Below, piece by piece: positions 24,471-32,085 of a DNA stretch of 32,404 nucleotides. The first letter of the stretch is position 1; the number at the start of each line of letters is the position of its first letter. Both the position numbers and the translations under genes were made by a program. Below the pieces are notes generated by a model. It saw only the letters and a list, made by a program, of their open reading frames with translations, did not search any database and had not been told where the DNA came from. Origin of the DNA: a virus; the IMG/VR virus record IMGVR_UViG_3300008267_000201, positions 1 through 32,404 of that record; one strand, written 5' to 3'.

Positions 24471-26264
24471 TTATTGGGTAGGAAATGTTGCCCCAGTAGG
24501 TAATATATTAAAATCTAATAAAATGAATTCAGCTGTTTTAGTAGGTTGAAGATAAATCTGTCCTATTAATTGATTTTGATCAACTACTTCAGGAGGGTTA
24601 TTAGACTCGTCCATTATTACTTGAAAAGCTGTTAAACCTTCTTGTTGTTGGACAATAGATAAATAAGGAGTTACTAAAGATAAAAATTGTTCTCTAGTTG
24701 CTGGAGTGTTTTGTTCAAAGACAAAACTTGTGGCTATACGGGAAATGTAATTTTTTAGGTTAATTAACAAACGCCTTACATTAACACGAGTTAATGATGT
24801 GTTTTGGGTTTGTAATGTTTTTTGCCCATATACTACTATAGCACCTCCTTGAGCTGTTGGAATTGAAGCTATAGGATTGACTTTATTTTGATAAAGTATA
24901 TCTCTATTACCTTGAGTTAATATTTTTTCAGTTTGAGTAGCTATAGTCATAACTCCTCTATTTACACCAGCAGGAGCTAACCACGGGTATCCATTTTTAT
25001 CATTAAATGCATATACACCAGGTATAAATGTAGAAGCAGGAGACCATACTTGAGTAGAAGAATTAGGAGGATGTACTGCTTTTACCCAAGGCCAATAAGC
25101 AGCAGCATATGAAGTGTCTTGGTTTTGAGCATTGGATGTAACTTGCCCTAAATTCTCATTATATTTAGCTAAATCAATAATAGCCATACAATTTCCTCTA
25201 TTTTCAACAACATTTATTAGTTGATTTATTACGCTATTGCTATCTGGGAAGAAATTTGGGTCGGCTATTAATCCTGGGGTGGTGATTATGTTGTAATTGT
25301 ATGCGTCTTTATTGGCTAGTAATGAAATAGATTCAGTGTAAGCAAATGGGCTTAAGCCTTGTATGTTAGCATCAGTAATATTTTCATTGTATAAACCATC
25401 ATATACTGTTGGTATGATATCTCCTTTTCCATCACCAAACACTCCACTTTGAGCTATAGGAATAGAACCAGTGTATTGGGGTTTAGGTAAACCATTATTA
25501 TCAAAATAATTGGGTGTAGGTTGATTTACCTGTTTTACCCTAATAGTTGAGTATTTATTAGGATAACTACCAGATAATTGAGTATAATATTCTCCCGTTG
25601 TTGGGTCTTGGCTGATGAGTTCAATTTGGTTTCCTATTACCTTTTCAATGTAATTAGATGAATTAGGGTCTAATGATACAGGGCCTATAGTATCTATTAT
25701 AGACATTAAAGTAGCTGAATCATTACCTTGTCTAATGATCAAAGAAAAAGTTCCAGATTGTGTATTAGGTGATACTATTTGGAATCTGTAGTTATCAGCA
25801 GATCCACTTAATAAAGTACCATTAGAACCAGTAGGCCCAACACTATTCATTATTATTCCTTCAGATAACGTTTCTAAAACAAAAACATCAGTATCATAAG
25901 GAGCACCAGCAGCATGAGCTGAAGATGATATAAAAGATGAAGTAGCTGGGGTCCAGTCATTTGTTGTACTCCCACTTACAACTCTAGTAACTAACAAAGC
26001 TCCAGGGTTAGGGCTTAGGTTTTGGAAGTAATTATAAGCAGCAAGTGAAGTAAAGTATGTATAAGTTGTTCCACCACTAACAAAAGTTTCACCATATTTG
26101 TTTTTATAATCAGAATATGATGTAACTATAGTAGGAATACCTACTTTACCCTTAACTGTTGGGCCTATAATAGCAGCATCTGCCTGTACAGGGAGCTGTA
26201 AGACAAAAGGTTGGTCGTTTTCTACTGCTAATATCCCAGGTGAGACAATTGTTTCTGAAGGCAT
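24471..26264 (-). CDS. 18: Tail sheath protein (copy 1), gp18-like
   Basis: This 597-aa paralogue of the following sheath gene has the same domain order: SPGILAVENDQPFVLQLPVQ, DAAIIGPTVKGKVGIPTIVTS, TRVNVRRLLINLKNYISRIA, FVFEQNTPATREQFLSLV, GQIYLQPTKTAEFILLDF. The conserved assembly core is shared, while the surface-exposed middle differs. Both copies keep all core motifs, so neither looks like a pseudogene. The pair may build a mixed sheath, or one may be specialised for one end of the tail. A variant motif (ATATTTATAAC) lies 16 nt before its start. Confidence 0.93.
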   Translation of the reverse strand: MPSETIVSPGILAVENDQPFVLQLPVQADAAIIGPTVKGKVGIPTIVTSYSDYKNKYGETFVSGGTTYTYFTSLAAYNYFQNLSPNPGALLVTRVVSGSTTNDWTPATSSFISSSAHAAGAPYDTDVFVLETLSEGIIMNSVGPTGSNGTLLSGSADNYRFQIVSPNTQSGTFSLIIRQGNDSATLMSIIDTIGPVSLDPNSSNYIEKVIGNQIELISQDPTTGEYYTQLSGSYPNKYSTIRVKQVNQPTPNYFDNNGLPKPQYTGSIPIAQSGVFGDGKGDIIPTVYDGLYNENITDANIQGLSPFAYTESISLLANKDAYNYNIITTPGLIADPNFFPDSNSVINQLINVVENRGNCMAIIDLAKYNENLGQVTSNAQNQDTSYAAAYWPWVKAVHPPNSSTQVWSPASTFIPGVYAFNDKNGYPWLAPAGVNRGVMTIATQTEKILTQGNRDILYQNKVNPIASIPTAQGGAIVVYGQKTLQTQNTSLTRVNVRRLLINLKNYISRIATSFVFEQNTPATREQFLSLVTPYLSIVQQQEGLTAFQVIMDESNNPPEVVDQNQLIGQIYLQPTKTAEFILLDFNILPTGATFPTQ

Positions 26265-26280
26265 TATTATAGATTATTTT

Positions 26281-26291
26281 GTTATAAATAT
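26281..26291 (-). promoter_or_regulatory. ATATTTATAAC motif before sheath copy 1
   Basis: A near-exact sense copy (last base C) lies 16 nt upstream of the first sheath gene, in the gap after the 87-aa gene. Confidence 0.55.
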
Positions 26292-26309
26292 GGTGTATTT
26301 AAACTTAAA

Positions 26310-26573
26310 TTAACCTAATTTAGTTATTTCGCCTGTTTCTGGGTTAAGTTCTATTTTACCGTAAGCGGTATTAATTTGGTTGGAAAATTCTTTTTCAAGA
26401 GTAACAGCATGTTCAAATGCTGTTTTAGCTTTATTATAACGATTTTCTAATTGGAGTTTGATTAACTCAATTTCACCCAATTCAAATATTACTTCTTGGG
26501 TTTGTTTTTGTATAGATCTTAATTGGTCTAACTCTTCTTTGGTTAAAAACTTTTTTTCTGAAACTATTGGCAT
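26310..26573 (-). CDS. Small coiled-coil hypothetical protein
   Basis: I place the start at the internal ATG at 26573 (MPIVSEKKFLTKEELDQL), giving 87 aa. The longer frame to 26672 would overlap the upstream 52-aa gene, and its extra residues are unlike a protein start. It is helical and charged (LRSIQKQTQEVIFELGEIEL, LENRYNKAKTAFEHAV), with a short C-terminal beta turn (INTAYGKIELNPETGEITKLG). Related small helical proteins are common beside tail genes of T4-like environmental phages. Function unknown, probably a small structural or chaperone protein. Confidence 0.75.
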   Translation of the reverse strand: MPIVSEKKFLTKEELDQLRSIQKQTQEVIFELGEIELIKLQLENRYNKAKTAFEHAVTLEKEFSNQINTAYGKIELNPETGEITKLG

Positions 26574-26604
26574 TTGTTTTATTTTTATATGGGTTAATAA
26601 ATGT

Positions 26605-26763
26605 TTATTGTTCTCCTCTAAGGGTTTTAAGTTCATTATACATTGCAAGAAGTTCTGCTTCTTTTTGAGCAATTAGTTCTTCTATTGTAGGTTCATTAGT
26701 TTCTACAAATGTTACTTCTACAAGTCCATTTTCGTCGTATATTTCTAATCTTTGTTGTGCCAT
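26605..26763 (-). CDS. Short hypothetical protein (52 aa)
   Basis: This short gene reads MAQQRLEIYDENGLVEVT, then FVETNEPTIEELIAQKEAEL, then LAMYNELKTLRGEQ and a TAA stop. It starts 14 nt before the 363-aa fibre gene stop and ends 31 nt before the 87-aa gene's start, filling what would otherwise be a gap. The composition is ordinary (an N-terminal beta hairpin, then an acidic amphipathic helix). The A/T-rich leader AATAATAAAAAACA resembles those of its neighbours. I consider it a real small gene, cotranscribed with the 87-aa gene. Function unknown. Confidence 0.7.
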   Translation of the reverse strand: MAQQRLEIYDENGLVEVTFVETNEPTIEELIAQKEAELLAMYNELKTLRGEQ

Positions 26764-26777
26764 TGTTTTTTATTATT

Positions 26778-27869
26778 TTATTGTGCAAATATTCTAACTG
26801 TTGGAGTTACAGCATTGTAAGCTGTTAATACTGCTGGTGAAAGTGTTGTTGGGGCAGAGCCTAAAGTATAAGAGTTGGTTCTTACTCCGTTATAAAATGT
26901 ATTAGCACTTGTAAGATACCCCACAATAGGTAAAAGTGCACCTGTTTGAAATGCTCTAACCGTTGGGGTTGGTATACCATTATGGACACACATCCAATAT
27001 GTAGTACCAGCAACAAAGTTATATATAGAATTATATCTTTTAAAGCCAATAGTAGAACAATCTAAGTTAGTACTTTCCATTAACTTATCATATGGTAATC
27101 CATCTCTATCCCCAAACATTAAAATTCTTGTATTTGCTCCAGCTACAGCACCAGTTACTTCAATTTCGAAATAATTAGCAGTAAATGAGTGTGCTGGTAT
27201 AAAAGGGACTAGGTACATAAAGCCATTTTGAAGAGCAGTTGTGGTTAATCCAGTATTAGTAATATTAAAACTATACCCATTCCCCGATCTTGGTTGAGTT
27301 AAAACATGAGGGCCTTTAATTCCTGTTGTGTCTCTTGCACTTATAATATTACCCCCTGTTTCTGGGTCAGAGGTTATGGTTATATTATCTCCTGCAGTAA
27401 GGTTTAGTCTTGTATTAGAGGTAATAGTATATGATCCGTCACCATTGTCAGTAACATCAATGCCTTCTCCAGATAATAGTGTGGTTGATCCCCCACTTTT
27501 AGCACTAATGGTATAAGACCCATCATTGTTATCAATTATACTAATATTAGCCCCAGAAACAAGAGAAATTGGAGGGGTTGGCCTTAATGTAGAGCTAATA
27601 GTATATGATCCGTCACCATTGTTAGTAACATCAATGCCTTCTCCAGAAGTCAGTGTAACAGACCCACCACCTCCAGTAACTCCTATGATTTCTTTAAAGG
27701 TAGCAATATCCTCAGTAGATAGTTTTTCAAAATCACGGATTGTTGCTTTTTTGTTTGGGTCTTCATAAACCATGTGTTTGCTGGTAATCTCACCTTCGCC
27801 GTCGGTTTCTGTAGCAATCCATGAATCTACTCCGTTTCCTTGTCTATAGTATGTATATGATATTGGCAT
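26778..27869 (-). CDS. Tail fibre/adhesin protein with NGDGSYTI repeats
   Basis: This 363-aa protein has an N-terminal region (MPISYTYYRQGNGVDSWIAT) followed by at least three copies of a roughly 40-residue beta repeat of the form LxSGEGIDVTxNGDGSYTIS (about residues 75-180). The repeat is frequent in phage tail fibres and bacterial adhesins. The C-terminal half (about 190-363) looks like a receptor-facing beta domain (YLVPFIPAHSFTANYFEIEV, GTTYWMCVHNG, TPTVRIFAQ). It lies 3 nt from the next fibre gene, so it probably assembles with the fibre proteins. The repeat is also visible in the DNA. Confidence 0.8.
   Translation of the reverse strand: MPISYTYYRQGNGVDSWIATETDGEGEITSKHMVYEDPNKKATIRDFEKLSTEDIATFKEIIGVTGGGGSVTLTSGEGIDVTNNGDGSYTISSTLRPTPPISLVSGANISIIDNNDGSYTISAKSGGSTTLLSGEGIDVTDNGDGSYTITSNTRLNLTAGDNITITSDPETGGNIISARDTTGIKGPHVLTQPRSGNGYSFNITNTGLTTTALQNGFMYLVPFIPAHSFTANYFEIEVTGAVAGANTRILMFGDRDGLPYDKLMESTNLDCSTIGFKRYNSIYNFVAGTTYWMCVHNGIPTPTVRAFQTGALLPIVGYLTSANTFYNGVRTNSYTLGSAPTTLSPAVLTAYNAVTPTVRIFAQ
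27422..27647 (-). repeat. Direct repeat inside the fibre gene (52 bp, two copies)
   Basis: Copies at 27422-27473 and 27596-27647 differ by one base. They encode the SGEGIDVTxNGDGSYTI unit twice. Near-identity at the DNA level suggests recent duplication or ongoing recombination between the units. Confidence 0.9.
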
Positions 27870-27872
27870 ATG

Positions 27873-28574
27873 TTATATATTATTTTCAATGTAAATTATT
27901 GCGCTAGCTTCAACTGCGGTAGGTAATGTTACCCATGCTGGGGTTATCCAGTTGATTTCTAAAAAATCACCCTGCACAACACTCATAGATATTGTAGCAC
28001 TTAATACAGTTGCGTCTGCACTTGATCCTGCAGTGGTTGAAGTTGCTATTGTTTCAGCAACGCTAGAATTTTTATTCAGAGCTAGTGTTGATGTTCCTGC
28101 AGAGGCAAGAGTTCCGTTTGTTCTAATGTATAAGTGAGCATACCTTACTTTCCCAGGTCTTGGTACATATATTCTAGTTCGTCCTGATGTGGTGTTTAAC
28201 TGATTTCGTACTGGGGCACCCATGCGGTAGGTTGTGCTTGCGGCTAAATTGGATCCCGTAGTAGCTAATACAAATCCCATTGTGTATCCACTTTGTGATG
28301 CCATTGTAGCATAAGATGCAGTTGTTGTGATATTTGGAACAATTAATACATTGCCTGCTCCATTCCACTGGAAGGCTGTATCTGTCTGAAGAACTTGTGT
28401 GCCCGCTGAGTTAGTAGCTACCCATGTAGGGTAGAATATACCCGAATTACTGGAACCGTCAGCTGTAATCACTTTAGATGCAGTAGCTGCAGTTGTAGCT
28501 AGTGATGCGGTTGTAGCTAGTGATGCAGTTGATGCATTTATTAGTGAACCATTTATTTGACTTATATTTGCCAT
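27873..28574 (-). CDS. Tail fibre/receptor-binding protein candidate
   Basis: This 233-aa protein opens with an Ala/Ser/Thr-rich repeat (INASTASLATTASLATTAAT), typical of trimeric fibre shafts that recur across these phages. The C-terminal half (about 115-233) alternates short strands (GRTRIYVPRPGKVRYAHLYI, then STLALNKNSSVAETI, VVQGDFLEINWITPAW, EASAIIYIENNI). This resembles a jelly-roll-like tip domain. It lies between the 559-aa and 363-aa fibre genes, separated from each by only a few bases. A role in receptor recognition is inferred from composition and place. Confidence 0.75.
   Translation of the reverse strand: MANISQINGSLINASTASLATTASLATTAATASKVITADGSSNSGIFYPTWVATNSAGTQVLQTDTAFQWNGAGNVLIVPNITTTASYATMASQSGYTMGFVLATTGSNLAASTTYRMGAPVRNQLNTTSGRTRIYVPRPGKVRYAHLYIRTNGTLASAGTSTLALNKNSSVAETIATSTTAGSSADATVLSATISMSVVQGDFLEINWITPAWVTLPTAVEASAIIYIENNI
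28492..28527 (-). repeat. 18-bp tandem repeat encoding SLATTA
   Basis: Two adjacent 18-bp units (28492-28509 and 28510-28527) differ at one position. They encode the repeated Ala/Ser/Leu/Thr hexapeptide at the start of the fibre protein. In-frame unit gain or loss would change shaft length without breaking the gene. Confidence 0.85.
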
Positions 28575-28583
28575 TTTATATTT

Positions 28584-30263
28584 TTATATTGTGTACCAAT
28601 CATTAGCTGGTCTAAATTTCATCGTCCAATAATTATTATCTGTAATATTATTATAATAGGCATGGCCTAAAATTCTAACATAATTTCCTGTGTTTGTAGG
28701 TTGAACAGTAGACATTTGAATCCCACTGCTATCCCTGATATAGATAGGTAATCCATGATCTATTGATTGTACATATGGAGAGTTAGTTAACCCAGCATTA
28801 CTAGTTACTGCAAGAGATCCTTCTAGAAGAATTATTTGTCTAGCAACATCTATACAAATTCCTAGTAATTTAGAACAATCAGCAGTTGCTTGAGTAGTTT
28901 GGTACCATATACCATCTGTTTCTAAATATATTAAATCAAATTGAGCTACACTAACATCTAATGTTCCGTTTATTGATTCTCCTTCATAGTTAAATCCTAA
29001 ACTAGCTACATCTGAAAAATTTTCTTGTATGTTGTTGTTAATTATCTTTAAGTTATAAGAAAAGAATGTTGATTTGCCATTATTGCTATTGACATCCCAA
29101 TCTAATGAAGGGTTTCCAACGCTGTCTGTTAACAATCTACTACTCCACTGGATTGAAGATATAGTAGCACTGTCATATAGGTATCTATTTGTCCAATCAG
29201 CAGATAAAGTATTTGTAGGGTCTGTTAAAGTTTGAAAATCCCAATCAACTACTGCTATTCCTCCTTTATAAAGAAACCTATTGTCCCAATCCATTGCTGA
29301 AGCGGCAGTTGAGTCGGTTGCTGTTCTAGCAGGGAAATATATTGATGGTGTATTATTTGTGTCATAAGCTATATTTTCAGTTAGTACCCCATTGCTAGAA
29401 GAAACAATTAATGAACCTGTAATTATTACATTTTGTATAAGCGGGTTAACTGATGAAGCGGTTGATGCAAATGATGCTGATGTTACGTTTTGAGCCCAAG
29501 ATGCAGTTCCAAATAATGAGCCGGTAAATGATGTAGCCCAAACGTTTCCATTTACTTGGAATGAAGCAGAAGTTGGGTTGATTGTTCCAATGCCTATATT
29601 TCCACTTTTACCTGATATGATTCCTCCACCACTGCCTAATTTGATAGAACCTACTGTGGAGTCTTGTACACCATAAATACCCATATGGTTTGATACGTTG
29701 ATATCATATAAAGCAGCGTCATCACCACCTTGGAAGTACATACCTCCATTTATAGGAACATAAATTGGTTGGGTTACTGTTAAAGATCCAGTTATTACTG
29801 CATTCCCTACATATGGGAAAACCGATCCTCCGGTTGTTGATACTGTTATAACATTTCCACCAGAATCTACTGCTAAGTTAGCTGTTGCTGTTCCTGGAAA
29901 GGAAGAGGCTGCTGTATATCCTGCAAGTTGCATTTGAGTGGTATGTATATCCCACTGAGCTATTAATCCGGTGCTTGTAGTATTATTTCCTTTTAGTATC
30001 CTAGCTTTATTTTGCCAGTTGTCTATAAATGAAGCAGAAGTATAAGTACCTCCTGGTGCATTAAATCCTATTTGTCCACCTTCACTAGCAGCATCACGAG
30101 CTCCTAAAGTTAAAGTGTTTTCAAAGGGGCCTAAGCTTGAAGTTCCTATGGCAGCACTTCCCGTTATTACTACATTACCCCTAAGGTAAGCACCATTAGA
30201 TGAGGTAATAGAATTTAATAAAGCATCAGAACCTGATACTATGACTTTTTTCCAGTTTGGCAT
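28584..30263 (-). CDS. Tail fibre protein with WKKVIVSGS anchor and DW repeats
   Basis: This 559-aa protein begins PNWKKVIVSGSDALLNSI, the same opening as the 410-aa fibre protein, and is presumably the part that attaches to the tail. Gly/Ser/Asn-rich shaft segments follow. A degenerate repeat of about 20 residues then recurs (AMDWDNRFLYKGG, VDWDFQTLTDPTN, ADWTNRYLYDSAT, IQWSSRLLTDSVG, LDWDVN), encoded at about 29085-29305. The C-terminal 130 residues form a separate domain (GESINGTLDVSVAQFDLIYL, SKLLGICIDVARQIIL, YVRILGHAYYN, YWTMKF). This is typical of long trimeric fibres in marine and freshwater phages; receptor unknown. Confidence 0.82.
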   Translation of the reverse strand: MPNWKKVIVSGSDALLNSITSSNGAYLRGNVVITGSAAIGTSSLGPFENTLTLGARDAASEGGQIGFNAPGGTYTSASFIDNWQNKARILKGNNTTSTGLIAQWDIHTTQMQLAGYTAASSFPGTATANLAVDSGGNVITVSTTGGSVFPYVGNAVITGSLTVTQPIYVPINGGMYFQGGDDAALYDINVSNHMGIYGVQDSTVGSIKLGSGGGIISGKSGNIGIGTINPTSASFQVNGNVWATSFTGSLFGTASWAQNVTSASFASTASSVNPLIQNVIITGSLIVSSSNGVLTENIAYDTNNTPSIYFPARTATDSTAASAMDWDNRFLYKGGIAVVDWDFQTLTDPTNTLSADWTNRYLYDSATISSIQWSSRLLTDSVGNPSLDWDVNSNNGKSTFFSYNLKIINNNIQENFSDVASLGFNYEGESINGTLDVSVAQFDLIYLETDGIWYQTTQATADCSKLLGICIDVARQIILLEGSLAVTSNAGLTNSPYVQSIDHGLPIYIRDSSGIQMSTVQPTNTGNYVRILGHAYYNNITDNNYWTMKFRPANDWYTI

Positions 30264-30329
30264 TTATTTTTTTATTATGGTTGGTTATGTAGAATGCTAC
30301 ATCCACTTCCCTTTAGGGCCTATAATACA

Positions 30330-30340
30330 GTAATAAATAT
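30330..30340 (-). promoter_or_regulatory. ATATTTATTAC motif in fibre-gene leader
   Basis: A variant copy lies 66 nt upstream of the 559-aa fibre gene, the only large leader in the fibre block. Two small inverted repeats follow it (CCCTAAAGGG at 30309-30318 and TGTAG-CATT-CTACA at 30287-30300). It is weaker than the other copies. Confidence 0.35.
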
Positions 30341-30344
30341 GTTA

Positions 30345-30578
30345 TTATTTTTTTCTTGTTGTTTTACTCTCTTCATGTTGAGCAATTTGTTGAAGACCCA
30401 ATATTTTTGCTTCTTCTTCAGCTTTAATCATCTGAGTAATTTCTTCTAATTCGTATTCTAATTTTAATTGAATAGAAGCACAAAACTTAGCATCACGTCC
30501 TTGAATAGGAACAGTTTCTAAAGCTTGGCGGATAAAATTTAATTCACTATGAGTAAAATCTACAGAAAATAAATTCAT
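30345..30578 (-). CDS. Small hypothetical helical protein
   Basis: This 77-aa protein is mostly alpha-helical (HSELNFIRQALETVPIQG, then KFCASIQLKLEYELEEITQM) with a basic end (ESKTTRKK). It has no recognised family. It lies between two fibre genes, 7 nt after the 67-aa gene, and the pair is probably cotranslated. It could be a fibre assembly helper or unrelated cargo; the sequence does not decide. Confidence 0.7.
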   Translation of the reverse strand: MNLFSVDFTHSELNFIRQALETVPIQGRDAKFCASIQLKLEYELEEITQMIKAEEEAKILGLQQIAQHEESKTTRKK

Positions 30579-30585
30579 AACTTAA

Positions 30586-30789
30586 TTATTTGGTTTGTTC
30601 TAGATATTGATTTTGTAATTTAATTACTAAATTATATAAAGGTTCAATATCTTCTCCAAGGAAAGTTGTTTTTTTAACCATAGAAAGAAGAACCTCTATC
30701 TCCTTAACCGTTAATTGGTTAGGAGATAGGGGTTGGTTTTGTGTTTGAGTAGGAGTAACTCCTTCAATGTGGTTTGCTGTAAATCCCAT
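30586..30789 (-). CDS. Small hypothetical protein (67 aa)
   Basis: I place the start at the ATG at 30789 (MGFTANHIEGVTPTQ), not at the longer frame to 30885, which would run into the 410-aa fibre gene. The product has a Pro/Gln/Thr-rich start (TQTQNQPLSPNQLTV) and a helical C-terminus (EIEVLLSMVKKTTFLGEDIE, PLYNLVIKLQNQYLEQTK). That helical end resembles small helical proteins encoded beside tail genes in related phages. The leader (AAATTTTTAAAAAAATAGTT) is A/T-rich. Confidence 0.7.
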   Translation of the reverse strand: MGFTANHIEGVTPTQTQNQPLSPNQLTVKEIEVLLSMVKKTTFLGEDIEPLYNLVIKLQNQYLEQTK

Positions 30790-30811
30790 AACTATTTTTT
30801 TAAAAATTTTA

Positions 30812-32044
30812 TTAAGCGTAAATATAAATATCTCCTGTATCTGTTTTAACATATATATTTCCAAATCCATTACTTGCACCACCATAAACTGGTGCTGCTG
30901 TTGGTACTGCGGTTCCTACTTCTGTTGAAGTTACATAAGCTGCTGCTGTAAATGAAGATCCATTGGCTGTGAAACTTGATGTGAATCCCCAACGGTTAAT
31001 TGAATTTTCATACCCAAATAATTCACCTACATCTTGAGTAGCTTGTTGAACTACTATACCACCATCTCCTGCTGCGTTTGAGCCAGAAGCAAACAATACA
31101 AATCTATCAGCAACCTGTAAATTAGTTGTGTTTTGGAAAGAAGCTGTACCTTGTACTGTTAAATTATTAGTAATAACTGCATTTCCTGTTACTGTTAATG
31201 TTGATGTTGAGCCATTAAATTGTAAATTAGATTCACCATTAATTGTACCACCACCGGTTGCAGTTAAAATATAATTATCTGTATTATTAGTAATAGCATT
31301 TGTTATATTGTTAGTAGATGCAGCATATGAAGCGCTTAATGCTTGATTAGCATATGATGATGTTACTGTTAATGTGTTTGTTGTAGCATTAAAGGTTAAT
31401 GTAGCTGAGTCAACTCGTACTGCTCTGTTACCAGTTGTTCCATCAGCAAACATGACGTAATATGGGCCGGTACCTGTTGTTGTATCGGTTACAGCTACGT
31501 TAGTAGCATTAGTTGCTGAGTTAGCTGTAAGAGCATTAGATGCAAATGATGCACTTACTGCATTTAATACATAAGATGCTGTTGTTGCTGTGCCTAATAA
31601 AGATCCAGTAAAACTAGTTGAAGAAATAGAAGTAATACCTGTAATAGTAGAAGCTAAGGTTAAGCTATCAGTACCTTCAACTGCTAAATTAGTTCCTGCT
31701 AGATCTGTTAATAAGTTACCATAAGTAACATATTTACTAGTACCATCATTGATAAAAAACTGATCTGTTGATGTTAAGTCAGTTTTAGCAGTGATAGGAA
31801 ATGTTGCTGTAACACCTGTTAATCCGGAACCATTTCCTTGAAATGAGCCACTGAATGATCCAGACATTACTACTGAAGTAGCTCCATTTGTTGCTAAGAT
31901 GTTCCCTGTCCCATTAATTGCTGTAGTGGATAAGTTACCTGTACCTCCACCGATTACTACCTGACCTGAGGTAAGGTTGTCTACTTGAAGAGTGGTTAAA
32001 TTTGCACTGCTACCCGAGACTATTACTTTTTTCCAAGTTGCCAT
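30812..32044 (-). CDS. Tail fibre protein with WKKVIVSGS anchor
   Basis: This 410-aa protein starts MATWKKVIVSGSSANLTTLQ, sharing its opening with the 559-aa fibre. Its body is very rich in Thr, Ser, Asn, Ala and Gly, with repeated SFTGSLLGTATTASYVLNA-like heptads (ASYAxxA, NALTANSATNATN) characteristic of beta-helical fibre shafts. The C-terminal segment (VADRFVLFASGSNAAGDGGI, VVQQATQDVGELFGYENSIN, RWGF) is a conserved-looking fibre domain. The last residues (YGGASNGFGNIYVKTDTGDI, YIYA) form a short strand end. A variant ATATTTATAAC motif lies 22 nt upstream. Confidence 0.82.
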   Translation of the reverse strand: MATWKKVIVSGSSANLTTLQVDNLTSGQVVIGGGTGNLSTTAINGTGNILATNGATSVVMSGSFSGSFQGNGSGLTGVTATFPITAKTDLTSTDQFFINDGTSKYVTYGNLLTDLAGTNLAVEGTDSLTLASTITGITSISSTSFTGSLLGTATTASYVLNAVSASFASNALTANSATNATNVAVTDTTTGTGPYYVMFADGTTGNRAVRVDSATLTFNATTNTLTVTSSYANQALSASYAASTNNITNAITNNTDNYILTATGGGTINGESNLQFNGSTSTLTVTGNAVITNNLTVQGTASFQNTTNLQVADRFVLFASGSNAAGDGGIVVQQATQDVGELFGYENSINRWGFTSSFTANGSSFTAAAYVTSTEVGTAVPTAAPVYGGASNGFGNIYVKTDTGDIYIYA

Positions 32045-32066
32045 AATTTAATTTTTATTTTTTTTA

Positions 32067-32077
32067 GTTATAAATAT
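32067..32077 (-). promoter_or_regulatory. ATATTTATAAC motif before the 410-aa fibre gene
   Basis: A near-exact sense copy lies 22 nt upstream of the start, in the 41-nt gap behind the partial fibre gene. Confidence 0.55.
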
Positions 32078-32085
32078 ATACAATT

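Noticed and set aside
26574-26672. Extended N-terminus of the 87-aa gene
   Set aside because: The extension overlaps the 52-aa gene in another frame and reads unlike a protein start; the ATG at 26573 is better.
30287-30318. Two small inverted repeats before the 559-aa fibre gene as a terminator
   Set aside because: Stems are only 4-5 bp and no T-run follows on the sense strand; a leader structure is possible but unsupported.
30818-30837. ATATTTATAT copy upstream of the 67-aa gene
   Set aside because: It lies inside the fibre gene's last codons (Asp-Ile-Tyr-Ile-Tyr), so the match is explained by coding sequence.
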